Source: a virus
Length of the DNA stretch: 53,939 nt
Virus record (IMG/VR): IMGVR_UViG_3300030419_006158
Coordinates: 1-53,939 of that record
Strand: one strand, 5' to 3'
The notes below the pieces were generated by a model. That model saw nothing but the letters and a program-made list of their open reading frames with translations. It did not search any database and was not told the DNA's origin. Of this stretch, positions 47,168 through 53,939 are shown in pieces. The position numbers and the translations under genes are program-made. Positions within the stretch are counted from its first letter, which is position 1. Every line of letters starts with the position of its first letter.

Positions 47168-47183
47168 TCCTCTCTAGCTCAGC

Positions 47184-47189
47184 TATAAT
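47184..47189 (+). promoter_or_regulatory. -10 element with conserved leader
   Basis: TATAAT then TAATGCGTTGTTAGGA. It shares AGCTATAATTA and GCGTTGTTAG with the 39-bp repeat; the -35 region is weak (TGGTAA). Confidence 0.5.
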
Positions 47190-47213
47190 TAATGCGTTGT
47201 TAGGATAAAAATA

Positions 47214-47474
47214 ATGAAACCAGCAAATCCATATTTTAGATCTCAGATGAACATGACATACTTTGAGAAGTTATTAGATGTTCTTCAGAATATAGAACCA
47301 AACACGACCAAGTTCCGATCAAAGGATGAATATAAGATTGCGTATGACAGAGATACAAACCTTGATGGAACGAAATCTAAGTACGTTTACATTGACGTAC
47401 CTTGTGAGGATTTGTCGTTTGCCTTCTTAAAAAAGACAGGCAAGTTAGCATTCATAGTAAACTACAAACAGTAA
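47214..47474 (+). CDS. Small paralogous protein, family A member 3
   Basis: An 86-residue protein ending CEDLSFAFLKKTGKLAFIVNYKQ, related to the 45925 and 46144 products. Its TAATG end overlaps the next ATG. Function unknown. Confidence 0.5.
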   Translation: MKPANPYFRSQMNMTYFEKLLDVLQNIEPNTTKFRSKDEYKIAYDRDTNLDGTKSKYVYIDVPCEDLSFAFLKKTGKLAFIVNYKQ

Positions 47475-47632
47475 TGACTAGTCCATATTACGATACGTTA
47501 AGGACAATGAACATAGAAAAGCAGAGAAAAGAATTACTTAAGAAGTGGAAAGAGCTACCCGAGCCAAAACCTACGTGGGAATCTTTTAAGAGAAGAAGTC
47601 AATTTAAAAATGACACTACAAGAAGCAATTAG
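47474..47632 (+). CDS. 52-residue basic protein
   Basis: MTSPYYDTLRTMNIEKQRKE, then LLKKWKELPEPKPTWESFKRR: a basic helix with a Pro turn. Overlaps the following gene by 23 nt in another frame. Confidence 0.45.
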   Translation: MTSPYYDTLRTMNIEKQRKELLKKWKELPEPKPTWESFKRRSQFKNDTTRSN

Positions 47633-47816
47633 AATTGGAAGGGGAGTAGACATGACGACTATTGAAGAGTGTGTGGATACTATTCATACTTTCGCTCCTC
47701 AATTGTTTCCATACTCTAAGATAAATGAAGAGCTTACTGAGTTATATGAAGAGTACGACAATTATAAAAAACATCCTGAGACATGGATGGAAGCTCTATG
47801 TGGAATTAAATCATGA
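47610..47816 (+). CDS. Small acidic hypothetical protein
   Basis: A 68-residue acidic protein (ELTELYEEYDNYKKHPETW). Overlaps the lipoprotein gene start by 4 nt. Not recognised. Confidence 0.5.
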   Translation: MTLQEAIRIGRGVDMTTIEECVDTIHTFAPQLFPYSKINEELTELYEEYDNYKKHPETWMEALCGIKS

Positions 47817-48073
47817 ATAGTATATTAAAAATAAGTGGTTGTCTATTGCTGTTAATGCTATGTAGTTGTAAGTCAACTGACAGACAATATGACAATATAA
47901 ATACGTCTTATCGCTATTACGTCATAGACACTAATAGTGATGTACCTGATGCTTATTTTAAAACATTTGAAGAAGCATCAACGTATGAAAAAGAGTTTGC
48001 TGAATATCATGATTATGTTATTGTAAAGATTGATAAAACATACAACGTATATAATATGGAGTTTTTAGAATGA
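47813..48073 (+). CDS. Small lipoprotein
   Basis: An 86-residue protein with hydrophobic CLLLLMLCSC lipobox-like sequence (Cys about residue 19) and a Tyr/Asp-rich mature domain. ATGA coupling to the next gene. Confidence 0.55.
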   Translation: MNSILKISGCLLLLMLCSCKSTDRQYDNINTSYRYYVIDTNSDVPDAYFKTFEEASTYEKEFAEYHDYVIVKIDKTYNVYNMEFLE

Positions 48074-48447
48074 CTATCAAAGATGTAAGAGCTAAATTAA
48101 ATGCAATCAATAAAACTATTGACGAGCACCTAGACTTCTTGCTAGAGGTAAGACGAGATGAACAGCTTTATAAAGAAGACATAAAGGAAATTGGTCAGAT
48201 GGCTGATGATGTCTTATCTACTCTTGCAAAACATAGTGACCTTTTGCACGAACCAGCTGGAGATGAAAATGAATGGGCGTGTGAGAAGTGTGGTAAGAGC
48301 ACATTTGAGACAGATTATGATTATCTAGTGCACCCTAAGCTACATTTGGAATGTGCATTAAATGATGAAATTAACGTAGACAAGAGTGACTGGGATGGAT
48401 TTGCAGAAGAGCTACAAAATACAGACTCTGGACATCAGCCGAGTTAG
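48070..48447 (+). CDS. Helical protein with zinc-finger-like C-terminus
   Basis: A 125-residue protein. A coiled-coil-like N-terminal half is followed by WACEKCGKSTFETDYDYLVHPKLHLEC, a CxxC...H...C arrangement. Likely a small zinc-binding adaptor. Coupled to the lipoprotein gene. Confidence 0.5.
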   Translation: MTIKDVRAKLNAINKTIDEHLDFLLEVRRDEQLYKEDIKEIGQMADDVLSTLAKHSDLLHEPAGDENEWACEKCGKSTFETDYDYLVHPKLHLECALNDEINVDKSDWDGFAEELQNTDSGHQPS

Positions 48448-48460
48448 CATAATTAATTGT

Positions 48461-48559
48461 ATGGAGTACATACTCTTAATTGTAGCAGGATGGTTTTGTT
48501 GGATGAGTATAGTATTAGTTAATGAAAAAAAAGAACGACAGAGACGAAGACGACAATAA
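48461..48559 (+). CDS. 32-residue membrane mini-protein
   Basis: MEYILLIVAGWFCWMSIVLV then NEKKERQRRRRQ: one transmembrane helix with an Arg-rich cytoplasmic end. Overlaps the next gene by 38 nt in another frame. Confidence 0.4.
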   Translation: MEYILLIVAGWFCWMSIVLVNEKKERQRRRRQ

Positions 48560-48704
48560 ATTTATTCCTAAAGAAAAACCTATATTGAGTAATCAATTTA
48601 TTCGGCGGGATCGGCAAATGGGTTATGTTGCTAACCCTAACAATCCTTTTGTTCCTCTAACGATAGAGGATGCACTAGCTCGACAAGAGAAGAAAGATAA
48701 ATAG
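48522..48704 (+). CDS. Small hydrophilic protein
   Basis: A 60-residue charged protein (MKKKNDRDEDDNKFIPKEKP), probably disordered. Unknown. Confidence 0.4.
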   Translation: MKKKNDRDEDDNKFIPKEKPILSNQFIRRDRQMGYVANPNNPFVPLTIEDALARQEKKDK

Positions 48705-48706
48705 TT

Positions 48707-48961
48707 ATGATGTACGCAGAATTCACTGAATTAATTACCGGGGGTATTCAACAAGGATCAGAGCGAAAGCTTGTTATTAACTTAGATAAAGTTATTGCTT
48801 TTAGAGCTGAGACTCGATCAGATGGAGCAGTTTTAGAAACTCGACGAGGTGATGTACACGTTAAGGAAACATACGATCAAGTAAAGAATTTGTTTAATAG
48901 TAGAAATGGAGTACCTCCTGTATTGTTACCGGCTGTACCTCCGCAAGACTCAGTAACATGA
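48707..48961 (+). CDS. FlbD-like small protein (diverged paralogue of 26164-26385)
   Basis: An 84-residue protein. KLVINLDKVIAFRAETRSDGAVLETRRGDVHVKETYDQVKNLF has the same 'NLD.V......DG....TR.G...V.E..D.i..l' pattern as the 26164 product. Coupled (ATGA) to the next gene. Function unknown. Confidence 0.45.
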   Translation: MMYAEFTELITGGIQQGSERKLVINLDKVIAFRAETRSDGAVLETRRGDVHVKETYDQVKNLFNSRNGVPPVLLPAVPPQDSVT

Positions 48962-49488
48962 AACCACAAATAATAACACAAGATCATATTAGAGAGCTTA
49001 TACCACCTGTTGGTACACTACCTAAAGGAAAATTAAGATATGTCTTGTTTTCTGATAGTAGCTATTCTATGTTCACTGAGACATTTTTAACTCGAGACGG
49101 TTTTACAGGTTTCAAGAAGTGGCTTAATTTTTGTGGTATAGAAGCGTCTGGTCAAAAGCTATATTGGAAGCGTAATTATGATTGTGATAATTTGGCTAAT
49201 GCTTTTAAGACGTATATGAATTTGTTACATGCAAAGGCTAATCCTTTTTCGTTTACAGAGGGGTTTAAGACAGGTAAATCAAATGAGACTTCAGCTGAAG
49301 GTGTTGCTATAGGTGTTGTTTATTTTGAAATGAGAAATAAAAAATCAGCTAGTCATCATGCAATTAATGTAGCAGTGACAAATGGTCTCAGAGGAGACCC
49401 TACGCTTATCTACATAGAGCCTAATGGTGCTGGTAAAATTAAATTAACTAAAAGAGAAAGAGAGTCGATATGGTACGTAAACTTCTAA
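48958..49488 (+). CDS. Possible papain-like-fold hydrolase
   Basis: A 176-residue protein. RNYDCDNLANAFKTYM, EGVAIGVVYFE, SHHAINVAVTNG and IYIEPNGAGKI give a Cys...His...(E)P arrangement similar to transglutaminase/MOA-type cysteine hydrolases (DCD.fA...HA.N...EPQ). Catalysis unproven. Overlaps the next small acidic gene by 19 nt. Confidence 0.45.
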   Translation: MKPQIITQDHIRELIPPVGTLPKGKLRYVLFSDSSYSMFTETFLTRDGFTGFKKWLNFCGIEASGQKLYWKRNYDCDNLANAFKTYMNLLHAKANPFSFTEGFKTGKSNETSAEGVAIGVVYFEMRNKKSASHHAINVAVTNGLRGDPTLIYIEPNGAGKIKLTKRERESIWYVNF

Positions 49489-49586
49489 AAAAATTATTTA
49501 AATTTAAAGAAGAAGAAGATATTCAAGAAGAGCTCTTCCCTAAACCCGTTTATGTGTACGAAGACGGTGATGATGATTCTGATTGA
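49470..49586 (+). CDS. 38-residue charged mini-protein
   Basis: MVRKLLKKLFKFKEEEDIQE then ELFPKPVYVYEDGDDDSD: basic helix then acidic tail. Its TGA overlaps the ATG of the glycosyltransferase, which supports coupled translation. Confidence 0.4.
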   Translation: MVRKLLKKLFKFKEEEDIQEELFPKPVYVYEDGDDDSD

Positions 49587-50491
49587 TGAATATTGCTATA
49601 TGTATTAGTGGTGAACCTAGAATGTTCACCCATTTTCAAGAGAGTGCAAATGCATTTAAAAAGCAATGTGAAGATAATAATATTAACTTACATATTTTTT
49701 ATCATTTATGGGATCATGTTACTAGGAGACAACGTAACTATAAATCTCAAGATCCTATAATAGAGAATGTAAAAGAAGAGGATGTTATATCGAACATACC
49801 TGTAACTGCAGGAGTGTTTGAGAGCAAAGACTCTTTAAATGACGATATTGATTATATTTGGAATCATATATGTAATCTACCTGGTCGTCCTGGGCGCAAA
49901 TCGACATCTAAACACGCACGAGCTCCACGATACGATAAGAAAGAAATATTACAAAATCAAATTTGGTACACAAATACTCCTGGATATTCTCAAATGGCCA
50001 GCTTATGTAAAAGTAATCTTATAAGAATAGAGTATGAAAAAGCAAATAATATTCAATACGATTTAATTATAAGAACTAGAACAGATGTAGAATTTAAGTG
50101 TAACAGTATTCCTTACTTAGTAAAGCTTATAAACGATAGTAATCATTTTAGTAAAAAGATTTTCTTTCCTTTAATAGAAGTATGGAACACTAGATCTGAA
50201 TTGCAGATAATTCCTGAGTTTTGTTTTTTTCTTAGTAATTCGACAGTATTAAATGAAAATATTTTTAATGATTATTGTAAGAAAATTACCTCTGATATGT
50301 TTTCTTATGATAGTGCCTCTAATGATCGATTGCGCATTCTCAATGATCACACTGTTTTTGTTAATTTAATTCTTAACAATATTAAAATTAAGTTACAGTC
50401 AAATCTCGAAGCAAAAGGATTTAAGTATAAAATTCATCAACTACCAGTTGAATATAATAACGAAAAGGTTGAAAAATATAGTAATTACTAA
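49586..50491 (+). CDS. Glycosyltransferase-like protein (SxEPR family), second copy
   Basis: A 301-residue protein starting MNIAICISGEPRMFTHF, with INLHIFYHLWDHVT and QYDLIIRTRTDVEFK. It aligns over its length with the minus-strand 33564-34511 product. The RTRTD motif likely coordinates the donor. ATG 49586 overlaps the preceding stop. Confidence 0.55.
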   Translation: MNIAICISGEPRMFTHFQESANAFKKQCEDNNINLHIFYHLWDHVTRRQRNYKSQDPIIENVKEEDVISNIPVTAGVFESKDSLNDDIDYIWNHICNLPGRPGRKSTSKHARAPRYDKKEILQNQIWYTNTPGYSQMASLCKSNLIRIEYEKANNIQYDLIIRTRTDVEFKCNSIPYLVKLINDSNHFSKKIFFPLIEVWNTRSELQIIPEFCFFLSNSTVLNENIFNDYCKKITSDMFSYDSASNDRLRILNDHTVFVNLILNNIKIKLQSNLEAKGFKYKIHQLPVEYNNEKVEKYSNY

Positions 50492-50494
50492 TTT

Positions 50495-50662
50495 ATGAAT
50501 AACAAAATACCACTAGAAGACATATTAGCCACTATTGATAATTGGAAACTTGAAGCTAGTTCAAGTTATAATGATGGTTGGGTCGTTAACGGCTATAAAG
50601 AAAAGCTTGAATTACTTCGACAACACTTGGAAATCAAAGAAGAACCAAGGTTAATAACCTAG
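50495..50662 (+). CDS. 55-residue helical protein
   Basis: MNNKIPLEDILATIDNWKLE, ASSSYNDGWVVNGYKEKLEL, then LRQHLEIKEEPRLIT. Soluble, helical; unknown family. Precedes the late promoter of the virion block. Confidence 0.5.
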   Translation: MNNKIPLEDILATIDNWKLEASSSYNDGWVVNGYKEKLELLRQHLEIKEEPRLIT

Positions 50663-50667
50663 CCTAG

Positions 50668-50691
50668 CATAAATATTTATTAAGGAAAAGG
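50668..50691 (+). promoter_or_regulatory. Late promoter CATAAATA with downstream Shine-Dalgarno
   Basis: CATAAATA (50668-50675), then a leader containing AAGGAAAAGG (50682-50691) 4 nt before the ATG. Unlike most late sites here, it leaves a real leader with a ribosome-binding site. Confidence 0.6.
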
Positions 50692-50695
50692 TAAT

Positions 50696-51481
50696 ATGTC
50701 TACAATAACAGCAGGATCTCTTTTTAACAGGGAACAATTAGACAGAGAGATAGAAAGAATAAAATCAGATACTACGCTTAGCCTTACAGATCCGTCGGAT
50801 TCGTTAAGTGAGCTAGAACAACTCCGTGATGATGCAATTAGCGTTCAACAAAAAGTAGAACAGGGGTTAGCAGCACCTATTGACGCTGATGATGCTGCAC
50901 ATCGCTTAGCTCTTCTTAAATTATCAGGAGATGTAATAGCAAATATTAACGCTGAGATTGGTGGTCAATCACCACCCCCGACGATGCCTCCAACTGCAGA
51001 CCCTCAATGGAGGGGTACTGGTCAAGCAACCGCAGCACGAGTTAGAGATCAAGGGTATGGAGCAGATGCTGCAGTTCAACAGAACTCCGTACAAACAGAC
51101 CCTTCTAATCTAACTGAAGCTTATAAAGTTATTAAGACTAAAGAAGACATAGCATCTGGTATGAACCATAATGCTGTTGAACCAGATATTGAAAATGATA
51201 AAGAATTAATTAAAGCTTATTACGAGTTAGTTAATTCAATGAATGATAGAATAGAAGATACTTATGAAGACCAAAAAGAGGTAGACATTCAAACTGGTGA
51301 AAATACTCCTCCTATTAAAATTAAAGTGTTAGGTTATTGTAAATCACCACAAGTAAAGGCTGCTAAAGCTCAAGAAGACGCAACTAGTATCAGTGGAGCC
51401 CTTCCCCCAACTGATAACATTCCAGGGTACGCTGAAAGTTATATGAAACACTCAACCGCTAATCCTAAGAGATTCGGATGA
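50696..51481 (+). CDS. Probable virion protein
   Basis: A 261-residue soluble protein: helical N-terminus (REQLDREIERIKSD...LSELEQLRDDAISVQQKV), Pro-rich hinge (GGQSPPPTMPPTADP), then an acidic C-terminal part. Strong Shine-Dalgarno suggests high expression. No homology recognised; the structural role is inferred from context. Confidence 0.5.
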   Translation: MSTITAGSLFNREQLDREIERIKSDTTLSLTDPSDSLSELEQLRDDAISVQQKVEQGLAAPIDADDAAHRLALLKLSGDVIANINAEIGGQSPPPTMPPTADPQWRGTGQATAARVRDQGYGADAAVQQNSVQTDPSNLTEAYKVIKTKEDIASGMNHNAVEPDIENDKELIKAYYELVNSMNDRIEDTYEDQKEVDIQTGENTPPIKIKVLGYCKSPQVKAAKAQEDATSISGALPPTDNIPGYAESYMKHSTANPKRFG

Positions 51482-52569
51482 TGGAGTCGTTTACAAAAAG
51501 TCTTGATAAAATCTATTATAATTTAGATGAACGGGAAGCAGTATATACTGAAGCTTTATATCGAGGAGCGGATCCTGAATTAGATAAGAGAGCGTCGAAG
51601 GTCGGTTTTTATGCTGGTCTAGCAGCAGCAGCTCTTTATCTCGGATACCCTGAGGTAACTAAAAGATCACCACAAGAGAATAAAGTTCATGCCGCACAAA
51701 CATATAATGATGCTTTGTTCAGCGCTGAACTTGCTCGTAGAAAGAGTGTAGAAGGTATTCTTGGTAAGAAGGAAAGAGATGAACTCTTCGAAACAGCAAA
51801 AGAAATTGCTGCTATAATCTTTCAATTCCCTGAAGAACAAAGAGATGAAGTTTTTAACAGTGTCGGTGTGGTACCAACTAGCCATCGCCATGGCTGGGAT
51901 ATATCAAATAAAGACCATACTTCTGTTGAAGCATATCTTCAATCATCAATTATAAGAATTTATAATCATTATCTAATAACAAACTGGGCAAAAAACGAAA
52001 GTACTATGAATACATTTAAAACATTTGAAAAGGAAGTATCCAGCTGGATCACAGAGGCTGACAGTAAATTTGATCAAGATATATTTAATATATTATCTGA
52101 CATGGAAGCTCAGCTTGAGACGGGTGAGTATTCTCAAGAAGAGACTGTTGATACTGTCAGTGACCGACTTCAGTCGGAATTAGGTAAAGAGATCTCTACT
52201 GAAGAAGGAGCTCGTATTGAACAAAAGGTTGAAGACTTTTATGGTATGCTAGGTCTCGAGGCTATCCCAGCTGATAGGCGATCAAGAGATTATTTGCTTC
52301 AACAGACACCTGCTCCAGCTGAACCATCTAAATCCTGGACCACAGGAACCAATGTAGCACCCAAAGTAGAAGGGCAACCATGGGTACATAGTGATGATGA
52401 TTTTATAGAGTTTTTAAGGTGGTTAGTTAAGAAAGAAAATGACGAAGGTGATCTTCAATTCAGTGCACAAACTATTGTTGATGTAGTAGAAAGACCAGAC
52501 AAGTATCAATCCGAGTACACAGATTTTTTAGATTGGAAGCAAAGAGTAGATAATGATCCGTACCTATAA
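51478..52569 (+). CDS. Capsid-targeted-like virion protein with internal second targeting motif
   Basis: A 363-residue protein. The N-terminus MESFTKSLDKIYYNLDERE...YTE/A resembles a targeting peptide. At residue 177, MNTFKTFEKEVSSWITE followed by AD looks like a second one with an I-x-E/A protease site, so the gene could be a fusion of two internal proteins or hold an internal start (ATG 52006). A hydrophobic stretch VGFYAGLAAAALYLGY lies near residues 42-57. Coupled to both neighbours. Confidence 0.5.
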   Translation: MMESFTKSLDKIYYNLDEREAVYTEALYRGADPELDKRASKVGFYAGLAAAALYLGYPEVTKRSPQENKVHAAQTYNDALFSAELARRKSVEGILGKKERDELFETAKEIAAIIFQFPEEQRDEVFNSVGVVPTSHRHGWDISNKDHTSVEAYLQSSIIRIYNHYLITNWAKNESTMNTFKTFEKEVSSWITEADSKFDQDIFNILSDMEAQLETGEYSQEETVDTVSDRLQSELGKEISTEEGARIEQKVEDFYGMLGLEAIPADRRSRDYLLQQTPAPAEPSKSWTTGTNVAPKVEGQPWVHSDDDFIEFLRWLVKKENDEGDLQFSAQTIVDVVERPDKYQSEYTDFLDWKQRVDNDPYL

Positions 52570-53228
52570 TGAACTTTAAAAATTATCATACACTTAGTGA
52601 AGCATTTGATAAACCGTACTCTTTCAAGACGGAAAGAAGAGACGGTGGTGGTCTTATAGCATATACATTTACAGTAGATGACGCTGATGATCCATATCCA
52701 ATAGAAGTCGCCTTTGCTGCAGATACAATTCTTAGTAATTATATTAACAGAAGTTCCATAGATTACTATGATGTGTATGTTTCCGAATTTTATCCAGAAG
52801 CTCTTAAACCAAGTAATGTAACTGTTACAGAGCTTGCGTTTACTGATCTTGAAACAGGTCTCCTAACTAAGAATATGAGATCTGGTCACAAAGCAACTAG
52901 AACTATTGGAACTATTCTGTACATAGTAGCTCATTATCTTATAACTAGAGCTCCTCAGGTTCTTATGTTTACCGGTGCGAAGGAAGAAAATAGAGGTAGA
53001 ATATATGATACCCTGATCCGGTATGTAATGAGCAGCGGTAAGTTTGCTAATTACTTTTATTTTAAAGAAGATTATAAGAATGATACTCGTTTTTGGGTAT
53101 TTGATAGTGAACAAGTACCTTATATGGACGACGAACAGTTTCAAGAATTCATACAAATCCAATTGACCTCACCGGACGCTGGGTCTCAACAAGCACATGA
53201 TGTTCATCAAGCACGATATGGTACTTAA
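52569..53228 (+). CDS. Capsid-targeted protein, possibly acetyltransferase-like
   Basis: A 219-residue protein with N-terminus MNFKNYHTLSE followed by AF, a good capsid-targeting peptide with L-S-E/A cleavage site. The core (PIEVAFAADT...VTVTELAFTDL...ATRTIGTILYIVAHYLITRAPQVLMFTGAKEENRGRIYDTLIRYV) has the strand-helix rhythm of GNAT acetyltransferases, without a convincing acetyl-CoA loop. Overlaps the preceding gene by 1 nt. Confidence 0.5.
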   Translation: MNFKNYHTLSEAFDKPYSFKTERRDGGGLIAYTFTVDDADDPYPIEVAFAADTILSNYINRSSIDYYDVYVSEFYPEALKPSNVTVTELAFTDLETGLLTKNMRSGHKATRTIGTILYIVAHYLITRAPQVLMFTGAKEENRGRIYDTLIRYVMSSGKFANYFYFKEDYKNDTRFWVFDSEQVPYMDDEQFQEFIQIQLTSPDAGSQQAHDVHQARYGT

Positions 53229-53375
53229 ATGTCAGATGAAAAAGACAACGAGGTTGACTATCATGAATTATACAGACACACTAAACGCAAACTTCTCAGA
53301 CGGGATTATGTTCTACTTACCCTCGCCTCAATCTTCATAATTATTATATTTTTTATATACATGTCACGCATATGA
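53229..53375 (+). CDS. Small single-span membrane protein
   Basis: A 48-residue protein: charged N-terminus (MSDEKDNEVDYHELYRHTKR) and a C-terminal helix (YVLLTLASIFIIIIFFIYM). Its TGA overlaps the bS21 ATG. Confidence 0.5.
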   Translation: MSDEKDNEVDYHELYRHTKRKLLRRDYVLLTLASIFIIIIFFIYMSRI

Positions 53376-53566
53376 TCCAAGTAAACCTACGTAAAGATGA
53401 ATCTATCGATAAAGCTCTTAAAAAGCTTAAAAAGAAATTAGATAGAGACAACATACTCAAAGAATGTCGAGATAGACGATATTTCGAAAAACCATCAGCA
53501 AAAAAAAGACGTAGATTAAAAGAAGCTAAGTTCAAAGCTATGTTAGACGCACGTGATTTTGACTAA
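53372..53566 (+). CDS. rpsU: Ribosomal protein bS21 homologue
   Basis: A 64-residue protein. MIQVNLRKDESIDKALKKLKKKLDRDNILKECRDRRYFEKPSAKKRRR matches bacterial bS21 along its full length (V.l...Es.d.AlrrFKr...raGil.e.r.R..yEKPs.kRkrk). bS21 sits next to the anti-Shine-Dalgarno on the 30S subunit. A phage copy could replace the host one and bias initiation, which fits the leaderless or SD-poor late genes here. Confidence 0.88.
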   Translation: MIQVNLRKDESIDKALKKLKKKLDRDNILKECRDRRYFEKPSAKKRRRLKEAKFKAMLDARDFD

Positions 53567-53569
53567 ATA
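53562..53569 (+). promoter_or_regulatory. Late promoter variant ACTAAATA
   Basis: ACTAAATA, ATTAT, then GTG at 53575; it overlaps the bS21 stop codon. Confidence 0.4.
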
Positions 53570-53574
53570 ATTAT

Positions 53575-53939
53575 GTGAAATCATTTGTCGATTTTATTAA
53601 CGAGGCAGGAAAGTTTCCTACGGTTACATTAACTCAACCTCATTCGCATACTCGTCCAAGAGCAGGAAAGCGGTTCCGTAAGGTAAACAAAGACCCCAAA
53701 AGACTCAATCAACAACGAGATCTAAGAGATCAAGGCTATCGCTGGGATGATGAAAAGAAAAAATGGGTTAAAGGCACTGCTCCTGTCAGTGCATCAACCG
53801 TGGAGTCTAAACAAGCCAAGTACATTGAAGAAGCCAAAAGAGGTCGTGAGAGTTATGAGACACGTAATCCAGATTTTGTTAATGCTTTATTAGATATTTT
53901 TTCTGCCCTCCAAGATCGAAACCTAGAAAAAGGAATGAC
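53575..53939 (+). CDS. Capsid-targeted protein, 5' part
   Basis: At least 121 residues, running off the window. GTG start. The N-terminus MKSFVDFINE followed by AG is the closest match here to the T4 capsid-targeting peptide with I-x-E/A site. The rest is basic (HTRPRAGKRFRKVNKDPKRLNQQRD...WDDEKKKWVKG), suggesting DNA binding inside the head. Confidence 0.6.
   Translation, partial: MKSFVDFINEAGKFPTVTLTQPHSHTRPRAGKRFRKVNKDPKRLNQQRDLRDQGYRWDDEKKKWVKGTAPVSASTVESKQAKYIEEAKRGRESYETRNPDFVNALLDIFSALQDRNLEKGM

Noticed and set aside
1-53939. CRISPR arrays, insertion sequences, integrase or attachment sites
   Set aside because: No regularly spaced repeats, transposase, or recombinase motifs found; the tRNA genes are complete without flanking duplicated ends.

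Overview
The window reads as part of the genome of a large, AT-rich lytic tailed phage with T4-like expression and assembly logic. It is densely packed: start codons overlap the preceding stop, many genes are under 100 codons, and both strands are used in blocks. It carries a class II ribonucleotide reductase, a holin/endolysin pair, a candidate unimolecular spanin, tRNA-Leu(UAA), tRNA-Thr(UGU) and a bS21 homologue. T4-type late promoters (TATAAATA) recur directly before genes, and several proteins start with N-termini like T4 capsid-targeting sequences. Type IV/II pseudopilin-like proteins, a GspC-like protein, LRRs and a 'YSHDMETW' secreted protein are typical of the PVC superphylum (Verrucomicrobia, Lentisphaerae, Planctomycetes), so I infer a PVC host. 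The host assignment is inference; the phage nature is well supported.

Layout. 1-3.1 kb: 3' part of the ribonucleotide reductase, an MscS-like mini protein, holin, GIY-YIG protein and endolysin. 3.1-6.6 kb: capsid-targeted-looking proteins (nucleotidyltransferase, PD-(D/E)XK nuclease-like, KxDG ligase-like). 6.7-9.3 kb: glycosyltransferases. 9.4-11.7 kb: small genes, u-spanin candidate, HAD phosphatase and tRNA-Leu. 11.8-22.7 kb: a long glycan-decoration cluster (methyltransferase, sulfotransferase, several glycosyltransferases, epimerase, carbamoyltransferase plus SxtJ-like partner), interrupted by tRNA-Thr and a RadA-like ATPase. 23.5-23.8 kb: a gene-free, hairpin-rich stretch with its own promoter and terminal T-run, most likely a structured non-coding RNA.

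23.8-32.3 kb: LRR and other exported proteins, dCMP deaminase, cupin, a LicD-cytidylyltransferase fusion, GspC-like protein, thermonuclease and two DUF2589 proteins. 31.4-42.9 kb: mostly minus strand, with membrane and lipoproteins, a glycosyltransferase, an ankyrin-class III nucleotide cyclase fusion, an epimerase, two pseudopilin-like proteins, a PAS protein and a 2OG-Fe(II) oxygenase, interspersed with plus-strand small genes and a DUF3445 protein. 43-50 kb: plus-strand small-gene region with an HMA-domain protein, a tandem palindrome array, repeated sigma70-like promoters and a cupin. 50.5-53.9 kb: probable virion proteins with capsid-targeting N-termini, plus bS21.

Expression appears to use two promoter classes. 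Sigma70-like promoters have a recurrent 16-bp spacer, and some share the leader GCGTTGTTAG. TATAAATA-type late promoters lie only 5-8 nt from ATG or GTG starts, which predicts leaderless late mRNAs. Candidates for undescribed biology are the ncRNA at 23.5-23.8 kb, the battery of capsid-targeted enzymes, the ankyrin-cyclase, and the phage-borne pseudopilin/GspC-like set.
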